A stretch of 13,199 bases of DNA from an uncultured Chloroflexota bacterium (lineage in GTDB: Bacteria > Chloroflexota > Anaerolineae > Promineifilales > Promineifilaceae): positions 1 through 13,199 of the forward strand of contig CALFEW010000409.1 in assembly GCA_937958365.1 (NCBI GenBank). The letters are read 5' to 3'. The notes below the pieces were generated by a model, which was not told where the DNA came from, did no database searches, and worked only from the letters and a program-made list of their open reading frames with translations. Below are positions 1 through 9,195 of this stretch, piece by piece (within the stretch, counting starts at the first letter, position 1; each line of letters begins with the position of its first letter). The position numbers and the translations under genes were made by a program.

Positions 1-52
1 CATTCTACTGCATCACCATATATGGGTGTACCCCTTGTATTCCCAAAGAACC

Positions 53-88
53 AAAAAGAGCCAGAGATGAAATGCTCTGGCTCTTTTT
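53..88. terminator. Symmetric intrinsic terminator
   Basis: A perfect 14-bp inverted repeat (53-66 paired with 75-88, 8-nt loop) has five A at its left end and five T at its right end, so it can end transcription from either side. On the minus strand it lies about 230 nt past the penicillin-binding protein stop, beyond two palindromic repeats. On the plus strand it could end a gene that lies off the left edge. Bases 1-52 hold nothing I can assign. Confidence 0.7.
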
Positions 89-102
89 CGTTGAATGAAA
101 GC

Positions 103-219
103 CGCGTCATGCTGAGAGCCTGTGCTGAGGTCGCCGAAGCATCCTCCGAAGCATCCCCTTCGCCTTAAATGACCAGAGCGATGGGATGCTTCGCTCCGCA
201 GACTGCGCTCAGCATGACG
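103..219. repeat. REP/MITE-like nested palindrome, copy 1
   Basis: The ends are inverted copies of each other (CGTCATGCTGAG near 105-116, CTCAGCATGACG at 208-219). Inside, a second pair of complementary blocks (GAAGCATCC near the left, GGATGCTTCG near the right) would extend the fold. The central block around 159-181 is shared almost exactly with copy 2. The left half carries an extra internal duplication of GAAGCATCC compared with copy 2. No coding potential is seen. Interspersed palindromes of this general kind are known in many bacterial genomes, but I cannot assign a named family. Confidence 0.8.
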
Positions 220-225
220 AGTAGG

Positions 226-318
226 CGCGTCATGCTGAGGTCTTCCGAAGCACCCCCTTCGCCCTAAATGACCAGAGCGCTGGGATGCTTCGCTCCGAAG
301 ACTCCGCTCAGCATGACA
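226..318. repeat. REP/MITE-like nested palindrome, copy 2
   Basis: This is a second copy of the element at 103-219, in the same orientation and six bases away. It has the same inverted ends (CGTCATGCTGAG at 228-239, CTCAGCATGAC at 307-317) and the same central block, but is shorter by about 24 nt. Its right end lies two bases from the stop codon of the penicillin-binding protein gene, so on the minus strand the element would form a large 3' hairpin directly after that stop. Confidence 0.8.
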
Positions 319-320
319 GT

Positions 321-3113
321 TTACTGCACTACCACCTGAATCGTGTGCGGTTCGCCGACGTAGTTGCTGTCCTTCACCACGATCAGCCGCAGCCAGTAGT
401 TGCCGGGGGCCAGACCTTCCGCGTGCAGCATTTCCAGTGTGCCATTGACCACCGGCGTGTTGTGCGTCTCGCCCAGCGTCAGCCAGTTGACGTTGTCGCC
501 TTCCGGCACACCCAACTCAATCTTGTAAAACTGCACCTGCGCCGGGTCAAAATCGGCCGTGCCCACAATCGGCAGAATGCCGTCTACCACGTCGCCGTTG
601 GCCGGGCTGATGATGCGCCAGATGGCGGGCGCGTTGGGGTCGCGGGCCAGGGCCAACAGATCGTCGGTACACACGGCCGTTGGCAACACTGCCACGTTAT
701 TCGCCTGCGCCCACTCGTGGGCCGCTTTCAGGCTTTCCGGGTTGCGCGGCGGCGTGAGGAAAACTTGCGGCACGGCATTGGGCGGCAGCAGCGCCACGTC
801 CGCGCCTTCGCCGATGTGGCAGAAAAGCTGCGGCGGCGGCAGTTTATCGTCTGGGTTGCTCACGGCCAGGGGTTGCGGCGGCAGAGCGACGGCGGGCATT
901 CGCCGCACGGCCGTTTCCAATTCTTCCCAGCGCACCACATTCGGGTCAACGGACGGCTCTGTGACCGGATTCTGGGCCACCAGGAACCACTCTTCGCCGC
1001 TGCGCTGGCAATCTACCATGCCCGGCGCGACGGAGGCGATGGCGCACAACGGCCGTTTCTCCAACCCTGATGGCGGCGTAAATTCCGTCGGGGCGGGCAC
1101 GCCATTCACATTCAGCGTCTCCAGCAGACCATAATCGGCGTAGACCGCCTTCATGTAGTCGCTCCACAGCGGGGCCGCGCCCGTCAGGCCGCTGATGGTG
1201 AGCATTTCGCTGTTGTCGGTGTTGCCCGTCCAGACGCCGACCACCAGGCCGGGCGTGTAGCCCATCGTCCAGTTGTCGCGGTAATCGTTGGTGGTGCCGG
1301 TTTTGGCGGCGGCGGGGAAGGGCAGCGCCAGCGGGTTCTGGCTGCCCATCGCCGGCACACGCGCCGCATCGTCGTCCAGAATATCGCTGATGAGGAAGGC
1401 GACGCGGGGGTCTAGCACGGCCGTTGGCGCAGGCGGCTGGTATTCGTACAACATCTCGCCATTGCTTTTGGTCACGCGCAGCACGGCCGTTGGCGGAACT
1501 TTGCTGCCACCGTTGGCAAAAATGGCATACGCGCCGGTCAATTCCAGCGGCGTCACTTCGCCGCCGCCCAGCGTCAGCGAGAGGCCATAGCTGCTGCTGT
1601 CGCCGGTCCAACTGTTGATGCCCATTTGCCGGGCAAATTCGATGAAACGGGGCACGCCCATGTCTTGCAAGGCCAGCACGGCCGGCACGTTATAACTGTT
1701 GGCGAGCGCCGTCCGCAAGCGCACGGGGCCATGAAACGCGCCATCGTAATTCACCGGCGCATACGTGCTGCCATCAAACTGTGGGTACTTTACTTCCACA
1801 TCCCACAAAATATCGGCGGCGGTCCAGGCCGGTTGGCCGCCATCGGGCAGGGGCGAGAGGGCGGCGGCGTAGGTGAGCGGCTTGATGGAACTGCCGGGCT
1901 GCTGCAAGGTGAGGGCGACGTTGACACGGCCGTCAATCGCCTCGTCGTGGTAATCCACGCTGCCCAGCATCGCCAGAATCTCGCCGGTGGCCGGTTTGAG
2001 GGCGACCAGGGCGGCGTTGTTGAGATTGTGTTCTGGGCCGACGGCGTCTACGTGCTGCCGCGCCAACTGTTCGGCCAGCCGCTGGTAGCGCAGATCGAGG
2101 GTCGTGGTTACTTGCAGGCCGCCATTGGCGACCACGTCAGCGCCGAACTGCTCTTCCAAAAGCTGCCGCACGTAAACGGCAAAATGCGGCGCAGTCAGAC
2201 TGACCTCTTGCGGCGCGAAGGTGAGCGGTTCCTGGTAAGCGGCTTCGGCCTGGGATTGGTCAATCACGCCATCGCCAACCATCAGGTTGAGGATGAGCCA
2301 TTGGCGCTCTTTGGCCCCGTCCAGGTTGGTGAAGGGGTCCAGTTCCACCGGGCTTTGCGGCAAACCGGCCAACAGACTGGCTTCGCCGATGGTCAGATTG
2401 GCGGCCGATTTGCCGAAGTAGGTTTGCGCCGCCGCCTCGACGCCGTAGGCCAGGTTGCCGTAGTAGATTTCGTTGAGATACATCTCCAGGATTTCATCCT
2501 TGCTGTATTTCTGGTCCATGACCCAGGCCAGGATGATCTCTTTGGCTTTACGGTTGTAGGAAACGGCCGTGCGCTCGTCATAATCGAAGGCGATGTGACG
2601 GACGATTTGCTGGGTGATGGTGCTGCCGCCGACGGGGCGCTCGGCCGGGTTGCGGTAGTTGGCGATGATGGCCGCCACCAGCGACGGGATGTCCAGGCCG
2701 GTGTTTTGGTAGAAGCTGTCATCCTCCACGGAGATGGTGGCCGCGATCATGGCGGGGGGAACCTGGGCCAGAGCGATTTCCGTCCGTTTGCCTTCGCCGA
2801 AAAATTCCCAGAGCAATTCGCCGTTGCGGTCGAAGATGCGCGTGGTCTCGAAGGTTTCGCGCTCGCGGGCCGTATCCAGCTTGGCGATGCCCGCCTCGAT
2901 TTCGCGGGAGAGGTTGCTATAGACCAGCGTCCCGGCGACGACGATGCCGCCGAACACCAGCACCGCCAGCAGCAGCACAGAAACGATGACCGCCTGGCCT
3001 AAACAGCCCAGGCAGCCCCGTTTTTTGCGCGGCGGCGGTGATTGGGGAACGGACGGCCGTTGCGTGTGTCCTAATTCAATAGGTCCGGTAGGTTGATCAT
3101 CACGATACGTCAT
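321..3113 (-). CDS. Class A penicillin-binding protein (glycosyltransferase-transpeptidase)
   Basis: Bifunctional peptidoglycan synthase of about 930 aa that polymerises lipid II glycan strands and crosslinks stem peptides outside the membrane. A Pro-rich, basic cytoplasmic head of about 40 residues precedes one transmembrane helix (about 40-63). The GT51 domain shows its conserved motifs: EDDSFY (Glu130 is the likely catalytic acid), GGSTITQQ (162-169), RKAKE (188-192) and EILEMYLNEIYYG (207-219). The transpeptidase shows the nucleophile motif SSIK (Ser408, Lys411), SYN (473-475) and KTG (604-606). Past about residue 660 comes a Pro-rich tail with several Cys, then a beta-rich module (about 831-930) starting IISPANGDVVDG, similar in kind to the C-terminal domains of PBP1C-type proteins. 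I chose ATG at 3113, which has GAGG six bases upstream. An in-frame TTG at 3125 would start inside that ribosome-binding site. PBP1A versus PBP1C subclass is not settled. Confidence 0.95.
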   Translation of the reverse strand: MTYRDDQPTGPIELGHTQRPSVPQSPPPRKKRGCLGCLGQAVIVSVLLLAVLVFGGIVVAGTLVYSNLSREIEAGIAKLDTARERETFETTRIFDRNGELLWEFFGEGKRTEIALAQVPPAMIAATISVEDDSFYQNTGLDIPSLVAAIIANYRNPAERPVGGSTITQQIVRHIAFDYDERTAVSYNRKAKEIILAWVMDQKYSKDEILEMYLNEIYYGNLAYGVEAAAQTYFGKSAANLTIGEASLLAGLPQSPVELDPFTNLDGAKERQWLILNLMVGDGVIDQSQAEAAYQEPLTFAPQEVSLTAPHFAVYVRQLLEEQFGADVVANGGLQVTTTLDLRYQRLAEQLARQHVDAVGPEHNLNNAALVALKPATGEILAMLGSVDYHDEAIDGRVNVALTLQQPGSSIKPLTYAAALSPLPDGGQPAWTAADILWDVEVKYPQFDGSTYAPVNYDGAFHGPVRLRTALANSYNVPAVLALQDMGVPRFIEFARQMGINSWTGDSSSYGLSLTLGGGEVTPLELTGAYAIFANGGSKVPPTAVLRVTKSNGEMLYEYQPPAPTAVLDPRVAFLISDILDDDAARVPAMGSQNPLALPFPAAAKTGTTNDYRDNWTMGYTPGLVVGVWTGNTDNSEMLTISGLTGAAPLWSDYMKAVYADYGLLETLNVNGVPAPTEFTPPSGLEKRPLCAIASVAPGMVDCQRSGEEWFLVAQNPVTEPSVDPNVVRWEELETAVRRMPAVALPPQPLAVSNPDDKLPPPQLFCHIGEGADVALLPPNAVPQVFLTPPRNPESLKAAHEWAQANNVAVLPTAVCTDDLLALARDPNAPAIWRIISPANGDVVDGILPIVGTADFDPAQVQFYKIELGVPEGDNVNWLTLGETHNTPVVNGTLEMLHAEGLAPGNYWLRLIVVKDSNYVGEPHTIQVVVQ

Positions 3114-3119
3114 GGTGTG

Positions 3120-3123
3120 CCTC
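3120..3123 (-). promoter_or_regulatory. Ribosome-binding site fixing the PBP start
   Basis: GAGG on the minus strand ends six bases before ATG at 3113. The alternative TTG codon at 3125-3123 overlaps the GAGG, so it cannot use it. This supports the start at 3113. The 150 bases further upstream hold no clear promoter. A TTGACG hexamer lies 17 bases before AATTCT near the start, but the second box is weak. Confidence 0.6.
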
Positions 3124-3269
3124 AAAAATAGAATTTGTCGTCATGCTTCAGGCGTCAAACGTCTGGACGGTGGACAAGGTTCCCCTTTTTCTCATGGTGA
3201 GTGTACTCCCTCAGCCGACGTTAAACTTGGCGGCTAGACAACGCAAACGGCACGGTATGGGCACGGAAT

Positions 3270-3292
3270 AAAAAACGCGCCCGAAGGCGCGT
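3270..3292 (-). terminator. Intrinsic terminator of the LysM protein gene
   Basis: On the minus strand a 7-bp GC-rich stem (ACGCGCC / GGCGCGT) closes a UUCG tetraloop and is followed by a run of T (the last base of the stem plus five more, 3275-3270). It lies about 90 nt past the LysM protein stop, beyond the heptamer hairpin, and isolates that gene from the penicillin-binding protein gene downstream. Confidence 0.82.
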
Positions 3293-3303
3293 GTTCTTTA
3301 TTT

Positions 3304-3382
3304 CGTATTCCGTGTTCCGTGTTCCGTATTCCGTTTACGGCTTACGGAACACGGAACACGGAATACGGCTTACGGCTTACGG
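3304..3382. repeat. Heptamer-repeat hairpin downstream of the LysM gene
   Basis: The stretch is made of 7-nt units of the type CGTATTC/CGTGTTC on the left and GGAACAC/GGAATAC/GGCTTAC on the right. The left arm 3304-3326 is the perfect reverse complement of 3345-3367 (23 bp), with an 18-nt centre that contains a small CCG/CGG hairpin of its own. Units continue rightward until they touch the stop codon of the LysM gene. In the mRNA this gives stop codon, long hairpin, then the terminator. A related but degenerate hairpin lies between gcvH and gcvP. Confidence 0.9.
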
Positions 3383-4993
3383 TTACCCGCGGCGCAGCAG
3401 GAAAACGCCCACGCCGGCCAGCAAGACCAGGAAACCGGCAATGATCAAAATGATGCCGCCGGCATTCGCCAGGAAACCGCCGGATTCTTCCGACGCACTG
3501 GTTGTTTCGGCAACGGCCGTGGGTTCGGCCATCGCTTCGCTTTCTGCGGCGCTGGCATCGGCTACGGTTTGCGGGGCGGCGGTTAAACCAAAAGCGACCG
3601 GGTTAACCACGCCTTCAGAAACGTCCACAGCCCAGCTTTCGGGTGTGGTGGTGCGATACCCGGCCGGAGGATAAGCCTGTACCTGGTAGGTGTCGGCGCT
3701 GAGGTTCTCAAAGCAATACGACTCAGCAACGCCATCGGTGACGTAGGAGGCGATGTTTTTACCGCCCTGATAAAGGCTCACGGCGACGTTCGCCATTAAC
3801 GGTTCGGCTTCCTGGTCGCGTTGGCCGTCGCCGTTAGCGTCGTCATAGGCGGTGACGCAGATGCCATTGGCGGCGGCGGGTGTTTCGGTGGGCACGGCCG
3901 TTGGTTCAACGGTTGCTTCCGGGGTGGTCTCGGCTTCAGTTGCCGGCGTTACGTCTGTTTCGGTGGGGGCTTCTGTGGCGGTAACGGCCGTTTGACTGGG
4001 CGGCACGATCATCAGTTCGTCACCAGGGTTGATGACCGTGGGGTTGTTGTTCAACTCCTGAATGGCCTTTACCGCCTCTTCCGGCGTCAGGCCCATCACG
4101 CCCGCGTATTGAATCGCCAAACCCCAGAAAGAGTCGCCGCTCTGCACAACGTGAACGACAGCCCCATCGGCGCGGGGTGTGGGTGTGGGCTGCGGCGTAG
4201 AGGTTGGCCCGCTGGGCTGCGCCACTGCGCCACCGGAAGATGCGCCGCCGGAAGCGGCCGGCGCGGGGACGGAATTGTCACGTTGGTCCAGGGCCACCAT
4301 GGACAGGCCATCCACAAAGAAGCCGTTGTTGATGTAGGGGTCTTTGGAAGCCATCTCAATCCAGATGGTCATATTGGGGCTGGTGGCCGTAAATTCATGC
4401 AGAAATACGGGGTAAGCCAGATAAAATGGCTGAATGTTACCGGCCGTCCACCACCCGCTGTATTGGATGGCGGCTTCGTCACGCCAGGCCGCGCCGGTGG
4501 GGCTGGTGCCGATGCGTACCTGACCGGAATCCAACTTGCCGGGCGCATGTTTGCCGCCTTCATATGTTTCAACGATGTCTATGTAAATAGGGATAGACAG
4601 GCGGTAGCGGCGGCCAACTTCCAGGCCGGTGACGTCTTGTGACAGGCCGGCATAGAGCGGCGCCCAGCCTTTAAAGATTTTCAGGGCATAAGAGCCATCG
4701 CGGAAAAAGAGGGTTTGTTCGTTGGGCGGGGCGTCTTTGATGTTCCAGACGACGGTTTCGGGGCGGGCGGCGTTGCCATTGGAACCGGGGAACGGCTGGC
4801 CGTCAATCCAATGCATCCGCCAGCCATTGGGCACGGTGATTTCGGCGATGTTATCTTGACTGTAGTGACCGGCTTCAAAACCGGGGTTGGTTAGCAGGTT
4901 GGTTTGGGCGGCTGCCTGGTGGGACGGCCGTAATGCCGCCACCAATACCAGGATAAGCAGGGCGCTGAACAGCGCCAGGTGGTTGTGTTTCAT
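3383..4993 (-). CDS. Secreted LysM protein with N-terminal lectin-like domain and C-terminal membrane anchor
   Basis: A 536-aa exported modular protein. Residues 1 to about 29 are a signal peptide ending in AAAQ. Residues 31 to about 236 begin NLLTNPGFE, the usual opening of carbohydrate-binding jelly-roll domains, and are rich in aromatic residues. A low-complexity Ser/Gly/Pro linker leads to a LysM domain (about 279-331, VVQSGDSFWGLA to NPGDELMIVP), which in this family binds N-acetylglucosamine polymers such as peptidoglycan. A Thr/Glu/Pro linker (about 335-375) follows, then an SdrD-B/Cna-B-like beta domain (about 377-470) with a calcium-loop-like DDANGDGQRD. After another acidic linker comes a transmembrane helix (about 510-532) ending in RRG, so the protein is probably held in the membrane by its C terminus. 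GGAGG at 5003-5007 supports the start. The substrate is unknown; a role in wall or sheath attachment is inference. Confidence 0.85.
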   Translation of the reverse strand: MKHNHLALFSALLILVLVAALRPSHQAAAQTNLLTNPGFEAGHYSQDNIAEITVPNGWRMHWIDGQPFPGSNGNAARPETVVWNIKDAPPNEQTLFFRDGSYALKIFKGWAPLYAGLSQDVTGLEVGRRYRLSIPIYIDIVETYEGGKHAPGKLDSGQVRIGTSPTGAAWRDEAAIQYSGWWTAGNIQPFYLAYPVFLHEFTATSPNMTIWIEMASKDPYINNGFFVDGLSMVALDQRDNSVPAPAASGGASSGGAVAQPSGPTSTPQPTPTPRADGAVVHVVQSGDSFWGLAIQYAGVMGLTPEEAVKAIQELNNNPTVINPGDELMIVPPSQTAVTATEAPTETDVTPATEAETTPEATVEPTAVPTETPAAANGICVTAYDDANGDGQRDQEAEPLMANVAVSLYQGGKNIASYVTDGVAESYCFENLSADTYQVQAYPPAGYRTTTPESWAVDVSEGVVNPVAFGLTAAPQTVADASAAESEAMAEPTAVAETTSASEESGGFLANAGGIILIIAGFLVLLAGVGVFLLRRG

Positions 4994-5093
4994 GATTTGT
5001 TTCCTCCACGGGGCACGGCCGTAACCGGCCCACTTTTACCTCTTCTCTTCGCCGCAGGCAACCACCTAGCGCGGTCGCCCACAGGCAACGTAC

Positions 5094-5123
5094 AAAAATA
5101 TAGCGCAATGTGTCATTGCGCTA
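5094..5123 (-). terminator. Likely terminator of the gcvHP transcript
   Basis: A perfect 10-bp inverted repeat with a 3-nt spacer (5101-5110 / 5114-5123) is followed on the minus strand by TATTTTT. It lies about 110 nt past the gcvP stop, after another strong hairpin, and upstream of the LysM gene. The T run is short and begins with TAT, so an operator for the LysM gene is an alternative reading. Confidence 0.5.
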
Positions 5124-5195
5124 GAGAGAGGCGCGGATTGTAACATACCGCTCATCAAACTACAATTTCATTGTGAAGGCGGGCACAAGCGAGGT

Positions 5196-5226
5196 CCTTC
5201 CCGGAAGTTCCAAACTTCCGGGAAGG
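5196..5226. repeat. Perfect 14-bp inverted repeat after gcvP
   Basis: Bases 5196-5209 and 5213-5226 are exact reverse complements around a 3-nt loop, ending eight bases from the gcvP stop. No T run follows on either strand, so it is not a standard intrinsic terminator. An mRNA 3'-end stabilising hairpin or an interspersed repeat is more likely. Confidence 0.8.
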
Positions 5227-5233
5227 TATTGGT

Positions 5234-8143
<2,910 letters not shown>

Positions 8144-8166
8144 AGTAGCCTCCAGGGGAAGAGTTT

Positions 8167-8232
8167 CGTATGCCGTGTTCCGTATTCCGTGTTCTGTATC
8201 AACGGTTCACGGAACACGGTTCACGGAATACG
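8167..8232. repeat. Heptamer-type hairpin between gcvH and gcvP
   Basis: The arms 8167-8189 and 8210-8232 are reverse complements at 19 of 23 positions. They are built from the same CGTATTC/CGTGTTC-type 7-nt units as the hairpin at 3304-3382. The element fills nearly the whole gap between the gcvH stop (8237) and the gcvP ribosome-binding site (8149). One ACGGCCGT palindrome overlaps its gcvH end and runs into the stop codon. In the mRNA it would form a long intercistronic stem. Confidence 0.85.
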
Positions 8233-8236
8233 GCCG

Positions 8237-8623
8237 TTACTCCCGATTGTCTAAATATTCCTGATAGGCGGCGGCGTCCATCAAGCCGTCTAATTCAGCG
8301 GGGTCGCTGATCTTGATTTTGACCAGCCAGGCGTCGTAGGGTGTCTGGTTCAGGCCTTCGGGGGCGTCTACGAGGGTTTCGTTAACGGCCGTTACTTCGC
8401 CGGCTACCGGCATAAACAAATCGGCTGCGGCCTTAACCGACTCGACGACGCCGAATGTCTCACCGGCGCTGTAGGAATCACCGACGTTGGGCAATTCCAG
8501 GTAAACGATGTCAGACAGGGCATCTTGGGCGTGATCGGTGATGCCTACGGTTCCGTTGTCACCGTCTATGGCGATCCATTCATCATCTTTTGTATAAAGT
8601 AATCCATCTTTGATTGTACTCAT
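8237..8623 (-). CDS. gcvH: Glycine cleavage system H protein (lipoyl carrier)
   Basis: A 128-aa lipoyl-domain protein that shuttles the aminomethyl intermediate between GcvP, GcvT and dihydrolipoyl dehydrogenase. The lipoylation motif is GVVESVKAAADL with Lys64 as the modified residue. The flanking features GITDHAQDALSDIV and the late NxxPYDAWLVKI segment are typical, and the length is standard for the family. AGGAG at 8630-8634 lies six bases before the ATG. It is the first gene after the glycine-riboswitch leader and precedes gcvP. Confidence 0.97.
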   Translation of the reverse strand: MSTIKDGLLYTKDDEWIAIDGDNGTVGITDHAQDALSDIVYLELPNVGDSYSAGETFGVVESVKAAADLFMPVAGEVTAVNETLVDAPEGLNQTPYDAWLVKIKISDPAELDGLMDAAAYQEYLDNRE

Positions 8624-8733
8624 GATAATCTCCTATTTGGGTTTAGCGGTTAACCTGTTCATCATCAGTCATGCGGCTGGTCATCTGTTGTTGGCTGCCG
8701 ATCACTGGTTGATACATGTGTTGCTTGTCCAAT

Positions 8734-8775
8734 AAAAAAGGGGGTGCATGGCAGTTAAATCTTGCCAGCACCCCC
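8734..8775 (-). terminator. Riboswitch-controlled terminator upstream of gcvH
   Basis: On the minus strand a GGGGGTGC...GGCA / TGCC...GCACCCCC stem with one bulge is followed by six T (8739-8734). It stands about 110 nt before the gcvH start codon. Its 5' strand shares four G (8772-8775) with the 3' strand of the closing helix P1 of aptamer II, so the two structures cannot form together. This arrangement predicts read-through when glycine holds P1 closed. Confidence 0.88.
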
Positions 8776-9072
8776 TGTCGTTAACCTGCGAGATTCGTTT
8801 CGTGGCCGAAACTTGCTCCAGCGGTGAGAAGGGTTAGTCTGTTAATCGTGTAGTCGTGTCGTTAATGTCCTTTGACTACTGGACTACGAGATCGTCCCCT
8901 ACTCTTTCCAGAGGCACTTCGCCCGCCCGGTCCTTTTGCCTGAGAGTTTCACCAGGAAGGCTCCTGGCTTGCCCCTTCGGCGATTGGATTAGAGGCAGTT
9001 GTTAGTGGTTAGTGGTTCACTATCAACTATCAACTATCAACTATCAACTAAACTCAATTCTCTCCCGAACGG
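8772..9072 (-). promoter_or_regulatory. Tandem glycine riboswitch
   Basis: Two glycine aptamers in series in the gcvH leader. Aptamer I (9072-8923): P1 pairs 9065-9072 with 8923-8930. The core CGCCGAAGGGGCAAG lies at 8982-8968, the P3b hairpin at about 8951-8967, and CUCUCAGGCAAAAGGAC at 8946-8930. These match the family consensus closely. Aptamer II (8914-8772): P1 pairs 8909-8914 with 8772-8777, a GGAGCAAG core lies at 8819-8812, a perfect P3b GUUUCG/CGAAAC at 8797-8812, then CUCGCAGG and GACAG, which deviate somewhat from consensus. In both aptamers the variable P3a arm is long. In aptamer I it consists of heptamer repeats. Family knowledge (the B. subtilis gcvT switch) and the overlap with the terminator suggest an ON switch for gcvHP. 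Confidence 0.9.
9001..9049. repeat. Seven in-phase heptamers inside riboswitch arm P3a
   Basis: Seven consecutive 7-nt units read GTTAGTG twice, GTTCACT once and ATCAACT four times on the plus strand. The two halves are partly complementary: GTTAGTGGTTAGTG pairs with the ATCAACT run using G-U pairs and a few mismatches. In the gcvH leader RNA they would form a stem exactly where glycine aptamer I has its length-variable P3a arm. The style matches the short tandem heptamer repeats known from filamentous cyanobacteria. Confidence 0.88.
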
Positions 9073-9103
9073 CCGTTGTCCTTATTCAGTTGTGAAGTTA
9101 CGT

Positions 9104-9112
9104 TGCTATTGT
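9104..9112 (+). promoter_or_regulatory. Possible extended -10 promoter for alr
   Basis: TGCTATTGT reads as an extended -10 element (TG, one base, TATTGT) about 84 bases before the first alr ATG. No good -35 box lies upstream. If real, it faces the gcvH promoter and the two transcripts would overlap at their 5' ends. Confidence 0.3.
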
Positions 9113-9152
9113 AAGACCCGGCAGGCGGCTGTGCAAATGCCTGCCTGCAAAC

Positions 9153-9182
9153 ATTGTAGCTTTTCGTTTCTGTCAATGTCAA
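9153..9182 (-). promoter_or_regulatory. Sigma70-type promoter of the gcvH-gcvP operon
   Basis: On the minus strand a perfect -35 TTGACA (9182-9177) is followed, after 18 bases, by TACAAT (9158-9153). Transcription would start near 9146. That gives a leader of about 520 nt holding the tandem riboswitch and terminator before gcvH. The -35 box is only 13 bases from the alanine racemase start codon on the opposite strand. A second TTGACA follows directly but would leave only 12 bases of spacing. Confidence 0.78.
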
Positions 9183-9195
9183 CAAAATAGGTAAA

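Noticed and set aside
1..320. tRNA or small RNA gene in the left intergenic region
   Set aside because: The complementary blocks fold as simple nested hairpins. There is no cloverleaf, T-loop motif or CCA end.
1626..3002. Long open frame (458 codons) on the plus strand opposite the PBP gene
   Set aside because: The translation is low-complexity and rich in Gly, Arg, His and Gln with no domain. The minus-strand frame carries all GT51 and transpeptidase motifs. It is a shadow of a GC-rich gene.
3114..3125. TTG start for the PBP four codons upstream of the ATG
   Set aside because: It overlaps the GAGG that fits the ATG at 3113, so the ATG is the better start.
9001..9049. Possible CRISPR-like array
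   Set aside because: The units are only 7 nt and contiguous, without spacers. It is a tandem heptamer repeat.
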